Assembly: GCA_022266195.1 (NCBI GenBank)
Contig: WHVY01000010.1
Span: forward strand, 12,501-76,500
DNA from: Tetranychus cinnabarinus
Taxonomy: Eukaryota; Arthropoda; Arachnida; Trombidiformes; Tetranychidae
DNA: 64,000 bases
Reading direction: 5' to 3'
Below the pieces are notes generated by a model. The model saw only the letters and a list, made by a program, of their open reading frames with translations. It had not been told where the DNA came from and ran no database searches. Made by a program: the position numbers and the translations under genes. This document shows positions 21,830 through 36,111 of the stretch, piece by piece; within the stretch, counting starts at the first letter, position 1, and each line of letters begins with the position of its first letter.

Positions 21830-24350
21830 TTGATCAATTTTCTCAATTTTTTCTCTCTCAATTATCAAAATACCATTTCTATGAATATATCAACTCTCAT
21901 TATTTCTGGTTAATTCAGATTATCCCTCGTTTTCTCAGTAAATCAAGCTTAATGTCAAACAAAAGATACTTTCGGTTCACTTTGCAGTTGACATTTTCAA
22001 AATTAAACCATTAACAGTCAACATCAACAGCATACAGTTCAAGCAACTCAATCATGATGATTTCCTGGCAATTCGGATAATTATGTGTTCACTTGATTTT
22101 TTTGTTCCATGTTTTTAATTAACTCAACTCAACTTAAACCAGAAAAGGCCTAAAAGCAATGAAGAAAAATGAAAAGGAGGATAATCGCAATTGGATAGAA
22201 ACAAAATCAATCTCAATTCAACTGTAAACAGAACGAGATTACATTAATTGGTCTGAGCGAAGCAAAGACATGAGTTAAATGTAACAATTACACCAATGTA
22301 ACTCAAGAACCACAGACAATACCAGTTTCAAACTTGGCATTATTGTAGGTATGATTGAGACGCAGGTCAGAAACCAAGATAATTTTGATCCGATGACGGG
22401 CGTTATAATCAGAAACCTGTGATATAATTTTGAGACATCGTTTTCTTGACCTCAAAAACAATCTTTCACTCATAACAAGATTTAAATAGTGATAAACTGT
22501 TTTTGGGTGCCAAAAACATAGTTCAGAGATTGTAAATACTCAGCTGCAAAAATTAACCTTTTAGGTTGAATCTGTTCTGTTATTTCCAACCAAACACCCA
22601 AAAATTCACTTGCTAAGACTACGCCGGCCTCCGGCTGGTCTATTAGTAATGTTTGAACGTGAAGATCGAGCCTTGATACAACAGTTATTAGACAGACAAT
22701 TTAGGTTTCACGGACAACTTGGCTTGTTGTGTTTTCCATTCAAATTAACTTGGTGATTGAATTAGCCTTCTTGTTTACTATTGATTGCTGACCATTTATC
22801 ATTACCGAATTGCTATAAACCTGTAGTGGTGAGATAAAGGCTGAAAATTAAATTAAATGTGTTTGTTTCAGTACACTTCATATTTACCTTTAGAATGATT
22901 AATACTTAAAGTGATCACCAATGTTGAAGAGTTATTTATGGATGATTAAAGCTGAGAAATGATCAATTTACACTTAAATTGACTTCAAAAACATTAGATT
23001 TGGTATCGAGTATTGTAGGTTAACATAAACATCGTCCTCTTACAGCTGATTTAACCAGAAGTTTGAATATTATGCTTTTATTATGCTACAGTCTTCAAAT
23101 TTTACCTTACCTTACAGTTTATAGACTGAAATGTTTGAATCTTTAAATGTTTAAACACATTGAAAATTCATTTTGTCATCAAGTTTAACCTTTTTCTGGC
23201 TTCAAGATTTTAAATCTTACGTATGGTGATTCTGCCTTTTCAAAAATTGATATTCTTTTGCATCTGTCATATTTAGTCTCAGAAATACATATTTTTGTTG
23301 CCATTTACATACCAGCCACATTATTATGACAACATTGTCATAACAGAAATCTTTTCATGATATTTTTACTCGTTATTGTCATAACCATCATCAATCCAAC
23401 GTGATTTCAACCCAATTGTTTGTTTAGCTTATTTCAATGAGCTAATACTTTTTTCGCAACAGCTTCATCTGCTATTGTAGTCAAAACTATTCTCATCATT
23501 CATTTTCCAGTTTTGTGTTTATCTTAATTCAAAGACAGTTGATTATCTGGTCGAGTGAATCTTGTTGAACCATCAAGTTTGCTTTGTTATTTCTAGTGTC
23601 CACTCTATTGTGATTAGATTTAATCGTTTAATCATACAGTATCTGATTTTCGGACTCTTTTTTTGAGAACCAATTTACAATTCCAATGTAAGTTTCTCGA
23701 GGAGTTTGATCAATCATCTGTTAACAGCAACAATATAACTCAGGAAATGGAAACAATAATTGAGTTGCATTGTAAAGAATGCAAAGATTGCACTTTTTTT
23801 AAAATAACTCTTTGATAAGATGTCAACTAGATTGAAGTTAAAGTGTCAAATTCAATTGTGTAAGGTTAATTTAACAGAGTAGATCAAAGGTAAGTTTTCA
23901 GCACTGTTTACAACAAAAGGCATTCCAAATAACATTGTTGTCAATAGTTGAGATTTAAATATGAAATTAAGTTGACATAAATCAGAACAGTTAATTAAAA
24001 CTGAATGAGATTAAACGTTTAGGCTGGTTCAAAACAATCCTGGATGGCTTTGAATTTAAACTGATAACTTTGAATAATAAAGACTACACATTATCCAATC
24101 CATCAAACCAAGCGAAATAAAAGATTGGCATTTAAATTTGATTAATTGATTGTTGGGCGTTGAGGTTTGCTTTTTGACAATAGTAGACATTAACATCACG
24201 AGTCAAGGGATGACAGCAAAACTCATGATATCAGCAGTTAAATACATGGAGGTGTCCATTAAAAAATTCAGTTGTAATCACATGCCACAATCTAACTAGA
24301 TTCGGGTTTTCATTGAGGTTAGAAGAGTACAACACTTTTATAATGGATGA
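21830..24350. other. Intergenic, no clear gene
   Basis: AT-rich sequence without convincing exons. A brief GC-richer patch (CTACGCCGGCCTCCGGCTGG, ~22619) stands out from its surroundings but has no evident coding or RNA context. Confidence 0.4.
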
Positions 24351-24360
24351 CTTTGCCACC

Positions 24361-24569
24361 AAACAGAGGCTTTGGCCATATTTTTAAGAAGTTTGAGAGA
24401 TGATGTACCACTTTTGGCTATTTTTATAGCTTTTTCACCAACACATCATTATGATGATCATCAGCAACATAAACTTCATAATCCTGAATGGATTGTTCAT
24501 CCAACAAGCCAGACTGATGAATTATTGTTCAACACTGGACATTCCAAAACCATTATCAGTAAACACTAG
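24361..24569 (+). CDS. Weak candidate terminal exon or small ORF
   Basis: The frame ending at 24569 encodes a His-rich tail (HHYDDHQQHKLHNPEWIVHP...) after a short hydrophobic start. A possible acceptor (CCAAACAG) lies at 24366, but its pyrimidine tract is poor and no matching upstream exon was found. An AATAAA-type signal follows at ~24703. Family unknown; it may be chance. Confidence 0.2.
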
Positions 24570-24719
24570 GCTTAGAAGAAGAAGACATTGAAAAATATTA
24601 AAGAAAGATCGAAAGAAAGAGTTGAAACCAAATTAATTAAAATGAATAATTAAAATCTATTTAAAATAAATTATTGTACATGATTGTAATGTAATTGCAT
24701 TAATAAATCTTATGGCTAT

Positions 24720-27600
24720 TTTCAAAAACTAAACCGTTAGTCAGCATTATGCTTTTGTTTGATTTTAGATTTTAATTAACTCGATTCTCATTGGTTGAAT
24801 GCTTTTTATGTTAAATCTCTTTTAATTTTTGCGCGCTTTTTGAATTTTTTAAGACATAAATGTAAATCTTTTTGCTAAAATTGGAGGGAGTGAGTGCAAA
24901 AGTCCGACTTTCGAGTTAGAAGCGGTGACTTGGTTTTGTTGTAGGGGTTTGAAAATAAAGTCCGTTAAGTTAAAATTAAAATTCAAAGGTTAAAATTTTC
25001 AAAGCGATAGTTTTCAATAAAATCACGTTCAAGTTGAACCTTGATTGCCTTTTGTACAGTTATGGTTATAGATTTTTTCATTAAACTGATTTTCCTAATG
25101 TAATTTTTAATGGTCTTACAAGATACACTTACTTTGGCAAATAAAATTTTAGGTTGCTTTACAATCGATCAATCCGATTTTAGACTTATAGACATTTTTA
25201 ACACTGCAAGTAAAACTTATAAACTCCATTCCTTCACCAATTTTTATGTGCTGTAATGTATAAAATTTAAGATCACTCAAGATTGTATGAGAAAATTTGT
25301 ATCATTCTATATTTAATGCCGTCAGGAAACCGGTTATTCATCCCATCAGTCTTTTGCCTAAATCAGGAGAAGTACCGATTAGCCGAAAAGAGCTCAATCT
25401 TAAATTAACGATCCATATCTAGTGTTCACATGCGGACTGCATTATCAAGCTCATACAAACCCACCAAGTCCCAAGTCCTTTGCATTTCCTACTTTAGTTT
25501 CCCATTGCTACAAGAAATTAATCAATTTCCCGTTTAACTAATTGATTATTAACAGTAGATTCACCTGGCGAATTGATCGAATTCATTATTTCATATTTAG
25601 TGATTAGTTTTAAGTTTCAATTCAAACCTTTATTTTCAAGTTTGGCCCAAAGTAACCATATTACCATAAATGTATGACTCCATATTTGATTGCTATTGTT
25701 CAACAGTCCATTAGTGTATAATATTGTATTGTTATAACCATTATTACCCATTATTGTCTCAAAATAGTCAAAATTCAGGATCCTTTAAAAGGATTTGGAA
25801 CCAAAGAATAGCCTTACTTTTATTCTTGTTATTTAATGATAAAAAATGAAGCAAAACAATCGATTATTTCAATTTGCTGCATCTCTTTGTTGAAACAATC
25901 AATTTACCGGTAATTAAGGTGTATTTTGATTCTCATTAACCATAATGTTAACCATTTACATTAAATTCGTGTTGATACCGAGTTAGATTCTTAATTTTTA
26001 TGAATACAATATGAATTTGAATGAGGTTTAAATAACCATTGAACAATTTTTAGGTAAAATAAATGTTAAACTGATTGTGAATGAAAAAATTCAACATTCC
26101 CAGCTTATTAATAAATGCTTTTACTTTATTACAATTTAATAATTCAATAATACATAGAATAGCTTAAAGTCATAAATATAATATTTAGCATTCAACTTTC
26201 ATTGTAACTTAAATTGAGTTACCATTACAATTGTAACAAAAAGATTGAAACAATTTTAAACCACCAAAGTTAATCATTACAGTCAAAATCATAAGTTGAC
26301 TAACACTGTGAGAGACGTTTCGAGCGGAAAAACAATTTTTCAATTGAAATTGGATAAAATGATCATCAACGGTTCAATATTGGATTCTAGCCAAAAATGT
26401 TTTGACTTGAAAGCGATACAAATGGTATACATTTATACGAAATAAGTAGCGTCAATTTAATCAGACAATTGTCAGGATATTCTGGTTTAATTCAAAATTC
26501 CGAGGATGAAACACTTTCCATTGCAATTTGGTTTGCCAAATCAAATTAACGTTCGAGGTTGAGCCTTTGACAGACTTCATCATTTAACCTTATTTAGTTG
26601 GAAAATGCAAGCATTGAAACAGCGTTTTCATGTCTAGTGAATAAAGGATGAAACTGAAAATGATAATCATGATATCGATTCATCTCTCGGTGAGCAACAT
26701 AATAAGTCTGTTTGACTTTGAAATCCTCTAGACATCAATAATTTTAAAAATGACCTCGAGTTGAAAGACATTGAAATGTTGTTTGGCTTACAAATGAAGA
26801 TTTAACGTTTAAACAGTCATACAGTTTGTTCAGTCCACGATTAAATCAGCTACAGATTGAGTCCAAAAATTGACTTCTAATAATTTCGCTTGTCTGTGCA
26901 TCTCAAATTTAGATTAACCTTTTAGCTTCGTTTGAAAACCAGTCGTCATCCCGCAAACAATTGGATTTGATTTCTTTATTTTCCTTGCAAAGGCAATGGA
27001 AATTGTTGTTTGTCTGTGAATATAAGGCCGCTTAGATTTGTTTGGGTTCGAGTATGTCTTTGGAGCGTTGAATGGAAGAAGCCATTTCAGAAAATATTAA
27101 ATGTCTGATTTTGTGAAGTAACCAAGTGTAAAGATTGATCGTTGGTATCGGAAATCAGTTGAGTCTGTCCTGTAAGCATAAAGAGAGGGATTCCTCGATA
27201 AAAATGAAGAATTATCATCTTAAGTTTCCAATGTTTCTTCCTTTTCTTTTCATCCTCCACTTCATCTTGCTGTGTTTCAATCTAATGATATGAACTCTCC
27301 TTGGAAACACAAAATGCATCTTCATTGAATCATTTTTCCCATCTTTTATAATATCTTTTCCCTTTGAATATCATTTCCTGACTAGACATTTCAATGATAA
27401 TGTATACCAACATATTCAATATATTTATCTGTTTGTATGTTTTTATCGTCATGAAATACCATTAATATTATAACCAATGGTGAAAAATAATGTGACAAAA
27501 TATTTGTAAAGTAATGTTTTGCTCAATTGGTTTCATTTTTGATACCTAAAACTACATAAATTCATTGAAATTTTTATATTTTAGTTCGTAGGGCCATAAA
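24720..27600. other. Intergenic, no clear gene
   Basis: Long AT-rich stretch with no protein-like reading frame, RNA gene or strong repeat. Confidence 0.45.
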
Positions 27601-28033
27601 ACCGAGTCCATTTGTCATGAATTACTTTTTGTGTCATTTTATGTTCATTAAATGCTTCTTGCGGAATAAGATGTTTAATGCCAATAGCAAATTAAACAAC
27701 TTAATTCCTGGTTGTTACTAAAAAGACACAATCGTTGAGAGAGAGACGATCACAGAGACAATGATCGTTGGATTTCATTATAGACTATGGTATAATATAA
27801 GTTAATAACCAAAAAAAATCTGAGCTAATTGATTTAATAATGAATATCATAACACATCATAAGATTTGTGTTTGTGTAAGCTTTTATCTTTATGAAACAA
27901 ATATCAATCGTGTAATATGAGTAATACAATGCTATAACTTTCTTTGTATTATTTTGATTCATCTAGAATTGAAATAAATCAAAGTCCATAATAAAATCCA
28001 ACGATCAGCTAAGGAATGATGATTATTAGTCAT

Positions 28034-28450
28034 GCCATTCTCGTAATATCGAGGACGAAACTTTTTAGGCCAATGGCCAAAATCAAGGGAACTGTAGAGA
28101 AATGGAGAAAATCGTTTGATTGTCGATGTGTAGTATCAATTTTTGTTGACAAATATTAAGTTTCAACATTCTAAATCTTTCGGTCACAGAATGCGACACG
28201 TTTAATTTCAAATCGAAATGATCTGCGTTACAGAAAACAGAAAACTTTATTTCTCAAAATAAGACCATTTTCTGGTTGATAATCAAAATATACATCAGCG
28301 AAATGAGTTTCGTGAAAAAATCTGCTTCCATAGTTGTACAAAAGCCGTTCGAAGTTTCAACTTTGGACTTGATTTTCTAGAAAACTGTCCATCGGATGAA
28401 CTATTTAAAAGTACCAATGGACTCAATTTTCATGCTAATACTACAAATCT
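28034..28450. repeat. Internal direct repeat, unit 1
   Basis: Shares long blocks with 28706-29130, including AAATCTTTCGGTCACAGAAT and CTTTATTTCTCAAAATAAG, in the same order and orientation. Substitutions are frequent, so the duplication is not recent. Confidence 0.85.
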
Positions 28451-28705
28451 AGCAAGTCGCAAGTTCCAAATCAAATTTTCGTGCCTTTAGCACTACTCTT
28501 TGCATTACATTTGCAATTTTAACCAGAAAATTAATTTATTTACCAAGAAATGTGTTGAGATAAGTTAGTTTTGTTTAATAAGATGTTGTTCGTACATTTA
28601 CAAGCCAAACATCATGAGCCAAATTCGCTAATGGGAATTTATTTAATTGCATTGAATTATTTATTAGTAAGGAATTAAATTGATGAAAGAAAGGTGATTG
28701 TAGGT

Positions 28706-29130
28706 GCCACCATTCTCGAAATATCGAGGCAGAAAGTTTTAAGGTCAATGGTCAAAATAAAGAGAACTGTGGAGAAATTGAGAAAAATATTCAATCTTTG
28801 ATGTGTAGCATCAATTTTTGTGGACAAATACTAAGTTTCAGTTCTCTAAATCTTTCGGTCACAGAATGCGACAGGTTTAGCTAAAAATCGAAATGATCTG
28901 CTTCACCGAAAATAGAAAACTTTATTTCTCAAAATAAGGCTTTTTTCTGGTTGATAATCAAAATTTACATAATTGAATTAGAATTTCATGAAAAAATCTG
29001 CTTTCTTAAGCGTACAAAACACAATCGAAGTTTCAGCTTCATCTTCATCACTCGATTTTCTCGAAAAATGTCGATCATAGAAATTTTTAAATAGCATAAA
29101 CGGACTCAGCTTTATGTCCCTACAAACTGA
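28706..29130. repeat. Internal direct repeat, unit 2
   Basis: Partner of 28034-28450. Its downstream part (GTCGATCATAG ... TATGTCCCTACAA) also resembles the repeat fragment at ~63540-63740. Confidence 0.85.
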
Positions 29131-29400
29131 TATACAAATATTAAAATTTTGATAAACTCGTGTAGTTTCATCTATGATGTCCATACAAATTAACAGACTC
29201 TAAACTTGAAAGAAAACAATTTTCACCCGTTTTTGCCCATTTAAGTCAATTTGTGCATAGTTGGGACAATTGTGTCTTTTTGGTAACAATCAAGAATAAT
29301 GGTGTTCAAGTCGCCATTGTTATTGAAGATGTTATTCCGTAACAGAGACATTTAATGAACATAAAATAGCACAAAAGTGATTTATTATTGTTCATTGCAA

Positions 29401-30344
29401 CATAATTAATGAGAAAATTGACTATCCAACGATTTGTTAAATTAATTAACCAAATGAATGGTCACAAAATGTATATTAACTGGTAATTAAACAGCGTTAA
29501 GAATATATTTTTCACTTTCTTCACTTTTACCGGTTAAATCCATCAGTTATGTTAACCAGTTTTTACCCCTTTCTCTACCCCTAACTCCCTTCTCGCTCCT
29601 TTTCCCTGACTCATTTTGTCTTTTCTTTTATTTTTTCTTATTTTATATTTCAATTTTGCTACCTTTTGCTTTTGAGTGTTTCTTATTCTTCGGTTTCACT
29701 GAATTTAGTTTGCTTTTTTGTGATCAACTGTGCCTTTTTTCAATCTATTCATTTGACTATTTACAATACTGATTCAATTGTGTTTTAAAAGAGTTGCCAA
29801 AAGTGTGGTATCAAAGTCTTCTCAACAATCAATTTTAGTCGTTTGGTTTCCATTTTGATCTACAGTTTGTTTATTTTTCTGTTATTATTTTTCCTTATTG
29901 TTGGAAATTGTCTTCAATTATTGTTCTTTTTTATTCTTTATATTTGTCCTTTTCTTCTGATACACTCTTCTGCCTTTATTTTGGCAATTTTATTCGTTTG
30001 TTTCAAATGATAACCTTTTTAACACGATCAGACGATCACCAAAGCTTATGACATTATTCAACTGTTCAAACCGTGTTTGTTGAGTTTGTATTTTCTCAGT
30101 CAAAGTGTTGTTCAAATAATTGAACATGTTACATCAAGTTTGACTTTGCTGTATGTTAATATTGCAATAATCTTCCATCTTTGAGCTCATAATGTTTAAC
30201 CTGTGAGTTTACTCAAAACAACCTTTCCACAACTCAGGAAATTCTAATTGTGACCCTTTTCCTTTTTTGTTTGTTTCTCTTACATGTGCTTTTTCATCAA
30301 TCAATTCATCAAAATCTTGAAACATCCACCTTTATCGCCATTAG
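29401..30344. other. Intergenic or intronic, T-rich
   Basis: Strongly pyrimidine-rich on the + strand around 29570-29990 (CTCCTTTTCCCTGAC, TTTTCTTTTATTTTTTC and similar). No coding exon seen until 30345. Confidence 0.4.
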
Positions 30345-33300
30345 CTTGAAGCTGTAAATAATCGCCTTAATTGGACTAGTCAAGCCAATGGGAATATCCA
30401 TGAAATGTATCATGCTAATAACAAGAAAGACCATCTGGTGATAGCAACCCAACCCAAAAATTACGGTAAGTCTCTTGTGACTCAACAAACAACTTAATAT
30501 CTAATGTGCAAATGAGCAACTGATTTTACTAGAATTTACATTCAGTAACAACAACTCAGCTCAATTTAGGATAAAATGTTTGTTTCACTTGAAATTGCGT
30601 TACAACAAAGTTTGAAAAGTAATGAGGACCTCAACACTTACCCATAAGATTCACTTTACCGTATCAGGAGTAAATTACTGTCACTTGTGCAGATGCTTTT
30701 TGCTTTGTTTATGGTTGGTTGATTGTTGAAATAACCAATTCAACATTAATCATCATCATCACCATCATCAACATTACAATAACCATTATCCACAACAAAA
30801 ACCAACACTGAGTTAAATTTTGTTCGCAATTGATTTAAAAAATCAATCCCTTTCCTTAAATTATAACTTTCATTTCTTTGTTTTTCTATTGGTCGGAGTA
30901 CCAAAAAGATGTCCTAAAATCACCTTTAATTGCATAAAATGCAATTAAAATTGTTGCAATTTTAGTTGACAATTGCTGACGAAACATTTGAGATTCTAGG
31001 AGAAAGGCTAGAAATGAAATTGACTGAATAGATCATTAGATCTTTCGATCATGGTATCATAGAACAAAAGACTAATCAGGTTCAATAATAGCTTTCATCT
31101 GAAATGTTCATTCATCTGATCAGATACTTTATCAGCTCATCTATTATTTCGTATTCAAATACCGATAGAGAATTAGATTCTATTCAAGATTGTATCGTAA
31201 ATCTCCTGAAATTTCTTTTCAGTATTTTAACATGTTTAGCCAATTAAATTTTCACCTATTTTATTGGTTTTTCATCTCAAAATAGCCATTATTAATGAAA
31301 GATGGACGTGTTATAAACATTTAAAGTACGAAACTCAATTTCAATTCAATCTTCTATTAGCCGTTTCAGCCATAAACGGCATCATTAAAATTGTCAGTAT
31401 TTAAAATAAGATTGAAACATTACTAGAGTAATTCCTGCTCATTTCATGATCTCAAAGATGAAAGTTTGCTAAAATGTAAAACCGAATTCATTATTTTGAG
31501 TTTTTCAAAGCTTTATCAAAATTGTATTTCTTACAAACGACAAATGAGCAATTCAGACACTTCATGTAATTTGATTTCCCTAAAGGCAGATGTGAAAATA
31601 ATATGAATGTTTGGGCTGTGAAGTCTGGAAATACTTGAATCAACTTGACTTTTATACTTTACTTTTATCTCATGAAATATCTGTTTTTGAAACCAAAATT
31701 TTCAAAAATTGGCTCGATTTGGCGTGTCAAATCGATCTGTTCGTTATATCAAAGCTATTTCAAATTCTCCATGCAAATAGATTCAATTTAGAGTGATTTA
31801 TCTAATTCAAGCCATTCTTGAAAAAAGAGATTCATTATTAACACTTTCTAACGTTATACATTTGTTTTTATCATTGCAAGTACACTTATTAATGAAATTT
31901 TGTACTCTTTCTAGTGAAAGCTAACTGTCTATCAATTGTTTAATATTGAAAAATTTGTCATTTATTTTCATTGATTATCCATTAATTGAAATTCAATAAA
32001 GCTAACAAAGCTTTTCAATTAGTGAGTATCACTTTACAAGGGTTCGAGACATGAACAATGAACTTGAACTCGCATTTTGTTGAAAAGACGGAAAATTGTA
32101 AAAAAGCTGAACAAAGATCATTGGTTTTGTCAGATTTGATTGATAATAGCTTAACTAGATAATCTCCTGAGCATTTATAAGTTTTCAGGAAGACTATTGA
32201 TTTTTAGCTTCGATCTCTGTCAGTCTGAATAACCTACAGTCTGAGCAGTTGGAAAATTGAATGACAATCTTTGAAAGTCTATTTTTAATGAATCGCAATT
32301 TTTATTCGCAATCAAATTTAACTTTATCCAATAATTATCAAGTGAATTTACATAAACAAATAATATCCATTTGTATTGATGCATTTATTAGCTCTTTCCA
32401 ACTCAAAATGTTCAATAACAGTAATTTGAAATTAAGGTATCGTAAGTGCATTTTCATTCATTAGTATCAGAATATGGCAATAATAAGAAACGGATGTTTC
32501 ATCAAAATTTCCTGTTCCGTTTATTTTTTAGCCTTCAATTTAACTAAATTAACATCAAGTTATGATATACATTAGTTTGATTACAGCCATTAAATTTACC
32601 GATTTTCACATTTTTACAGATATTTTATTGTCAGGTTTGTAAACATTTTTATTGCTTAAAAACGATTTCATTGTCGTCTCTTTTTTCATCAATTCAATTC
32701 AATTTTACGATGCAAATGGTACAAGCGTAATCTTATTAATCACAATCGAGTTAACAAGTACAACTTGATGACTTGTTGATCCATAAAATTATGTTTAATA
32801 CTTTTGTTCATTTTTATATTATTACAAGATAATTAGATGTTAATAGATTTATGCTTCTTGATGAAAATACAAAATTGGTTAAACACAATCAATCAATAAA
32901 CTTTCACATAATTTCATCTCTTCATGTTTGACACCTAAATGCCTTATTATATAAAATCAAGTTTCGATTGAAAACAATGGCTGATAATTAGTTATGAAAT
33001 ATATATTAATGGCAAGGAATTTCTTGGGAGTGAAACTTGACAATAAACTGTCCAAATACTAAAGTTGTTGACTAGAAGAAAATGTCAGAATGAAATGAGA
33101 TTTTTGATGTTGATGGTGATAAAGATGAAGATGAAGATGAAGATGGTGAAGACAGAAAAGGTGAAAGGATATTTGAACTACAGACAAAAGCTTTGAGTAA
33201 CTTTCAACTGTTAATATGATAATATGGCTTTCTGTATAATATTTAGGAATCGATTTTTGGTGAGCGCAGGAAACTTGAAAACAGTGATATGCGTAGTTGA

Positions 33301-36111
33301 AGTGAAATTGGGTTGATTCAGTGAAGGAAGAAAAAAAGGTTCACCATGGTTTCCATGTTGGCCTGAACACATCTTAAACATTATTCTTGTACATCAATAT
33401 GAATTGACATAAACACAGCAAACAAGCAAAGCTAAAAATTGAAAAACCATCAAATCAATTTTACCTCTTTTAACCTTTACTTTTGTTAATTGTTTACCTA
33501 ATTGTTTCACTCCATAATCAAATTATTACCTTTTTGATATTTAATCAAAATTCTTATTATTGTTTCCATTAAGCAACTACCATTTTGTACATATGCTACC
33601 TTCAACCTGTCTTCAGGATTAACAGTTGAATCGTGCTTTTTAATTATTAATCGTATTTAATACTCTATTAATCTAATTGTTGTTATTAATCAGCATTTCC
33701 CATTTTCCAACGTTTCTTTATATTCCATTGTTTTAACTAATTAATTAACCATCCTCAAGTCATCCATAAATTGAATCTAAACCATAACAGTTTACACTCC
33801 TTTACCTTCAAAGAAACCACAACAGTTTTCATTCTTGTTTCAATGAAATTTTATATTTCTTTGTGTTTTATCATGAAAAAAACAAACTCCAGTTTCTTAC
33901 ATGAAGAGTAAATCATTTGTTTACAATTTATTAACACAGTTGACATTTAATTAAATCGTGATAACCCAACCATAATCAAATTGTATCATTTCTGCTCAAC
34001 TCAAGTCCCATTCAATTGCTCACCTATTCTTGTGATTCCCAATCAATTTAATTGCCCTTAATATTTAGTCAATTATCATCATAATTTAAAGTAAACATCA
34101 TTTTCCCGTTGTTAAACATTTCGACTTTTGATTATCATTGTTAAATATTAAATCATTAAATAATATTATGATTATAACCCGTCCACAGTTTTGAAAAACA
34201 AAGGTTGTAATTTAATTGTACCTTTATTTTTGCTGCTACCTTATTTTGACCCTCCTCTTAAATGTTTGTGATTTAATGTATGATTTACTGTTAATCGTAA
34301 TTGTAAATCTGTTTTACTTTTACAATTGTGCTGTCCCTTCATTTATAACAATGAATCAACGAATTTATAAGACCAAGTCAATTTCAGAATTAAATTTCGC
34401 CCAATCATTACATTTCACCATTGAGTGTGACACAGAATTTATTAGTTGGTCATTGACAATATTCAAGCGAATCAACAAATTGTCTGTTTTATTTTCATTC
34501 AATTGTTAACCGTTGATCCTGATAGATTTACAGTTAAACTAATAGTAAAAATTATGATCGTTCGTTTGCTAATATTGAGTTAATCACAAAACCTTTTCCT
34601 TGTTTACAATATTTTGGATTTACATTAATTATTCTTCTTAATTTTCTTTAATCTTAATTACAGTTATCAGTAAAGCTGTGGCACCGTCGCTTCAAAATCA
34701 ACAATCAAATCTATTCAATCCAATTACTAATTTATTAACCAGTGATATCAGGTCAAATTCACCAGGAAGTGTTGTTGTTGCGGCCGCAAATCGCTTTCTC
34801 AAGCCCATTAATAGATCATCAGATCCATTCTTTGGTGGATTTGGTTGTCGAAAGAAACAACATCCCGTTTATAATCGTAATAAAGCTGAAATTGGTGATG
34901 TCAATGGATTTGGATTGAGGTCTAAAAGTGAGGAGAGACAAGTCGATCATAATAATAATACAATAATAACTGCAAATCCTCTTTCCAATACAACTATTCA
35001 AAAAATTACTTCAATTAAATCAAATCAAGTAAATCTTGACTATCGAGACAACACGGAATCAAGCAAATATCATTGTCTTGAAACAAATAATAATATAAAC
35101 CGACGTAGTCGCTCAGCTGAACCCAACCGTCTCATTAAAATCGATACAACTAACAACTGGAAACAAATGGATGTCACTGAAATGCCAAATGCTGAACCAG
35201 CTTCTAATCCAAATAATTGTGGTAAAAAAGTTAAAAATTTGGTTAATAATTTTACTGGTTCCAGTGAGTATCGAGCTGCATTCAATTGGCCTCCTGGTTC
35301 ACAACCATTAACAACATCAATAGCACCCACTAACCAATTGATCAATGCTAATGGAACTTCAACTACATCAGTTAGCCTAATGAATGGAGTTAAATCCCAA
35401 ACAATAGCTGATTTTAGTGAAATTAGTGCAAATAATCAGAGTTTACCTCAACAAATTCCTGTCACTAGTAATCAATTTACTCTAGCTCCTGGTCCGGCTG
35501 GTTTACCAAGTCATTGTGGTATGAGAAATGAACCAGGTGAATGGGTTAAAGATAATCCACAAATATTATTTTCTCGAGCAACTCCATCACCACAACCAGA
35601 TAAACCAGGAAAACCAATAACAAAAACTGAATACAAGAAAAAATTTAAACCCTTTTCAACCTATGTTTACATTCCTGGAAGTGGATGGAAAAAGTCCAAA
35701 AAGGTTGACTCTTCAAATGCCACTGGTATCGCTGGATCTAGCAGTGAAGGTGCTCTTGAATGGTACGATGAGGTTGTTGAGCGAGCTAAGAAAGCTTGTG
35801 AGTTTCGTTCAAGATCTCAATTTGGTCATCCAATTGTTGGAGTTGATCATTTGGAATCAATTTACCGAAAAACTTCATCCAACCTCTGGAATCAACCCAA
35901 AGATCGGTCTATTGCGGCACTTGCTTTAGCAACAAGTCATCATCTTCGAGTATCTACTCGCCCCTCGAAAGTATCTTCCCGTGATTCATCTCGAGATTCA
36001 TCAAAGGCTGGCTCAGATCGTATTACAAGTAACCATTTAAATGCTAGTATTTCACCTCAAAAGGAAAACTCGCCAACAGCACGAAAACAATTTGGTAAAC
36101 AATCAAATTAA
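30345..36111 (+). CDS. Unrecognised low-complexity scaffold-like protein (partial)
   Basis: Exon 30345-30465 (LEAVNNRLNWTSQ ... HLVIATQPKNYG; donor GGTAAG) is phase-compatible with exon 34664-36111, which follows an ATTACAG acceptor and ends at TAA. There is no initiating Met here, so 5' exons are missing or far upstream. The large exon is Asn/Ser/Pro-rich. Its conserved-looking block spans ~residues 300-410 of that exon: PGEWVKDNPQILFSRATP, FKPFSTYVYIPGSGWKK, WYDEVVERAKKACEFRSRSQ and FGHPIVGVDHLESIYRK. The tail is Ser/Arg-rich. The style suggests a cytoskeletal or muscle scaffold, but I cannot name the family. A GTAAAC donor at 36095, just before the stop, could splice in phase to 38023. Confidence 0.65.
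30466..34663 (+). other. Probable 4.2-kb intron
   Basis: Lies between two phase-compatible + strand exons. It is AT-rich with no convincing exon. A GAAGAT-type triplet run occurs at ~33119-33153. The frame at 34216-34509 is low-complexity and lacks splice context. Confidence 0.4.

Larger units (their letters stand above)
27600..29400. mobile_element. 1.8-kb fold-back element with long inverted ends
   Basis: The left end (~27616-27741) and right end (~29263-29383) are reverse complements with scattered differences. For example CATTAAATG with GGAATAAGATG on the left faces AAGATGTTATTCC with CATTTAATGAACATAAAAT on the right, and GTTACTAAAAAGACACAAT faces ATTGTGTCTTTTTGGTAAC. Inside lie two ~420-bp direct repeats. 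No reading frame suggests a transposase, so it is non-autonomous. Confidence 0.8.

Noticed and set aside
34216..34509. 97-codon plus-strand frame before the large exon
   Set aside because: Low-complexity hydrophobic sequence with no acceptor or donor consistent with the neighbouring exons.
35070..35345. Minus-strand frame within the large Asn/Ser-rich exon
   Set aside because: Shadow of the plus-strand coding exon.
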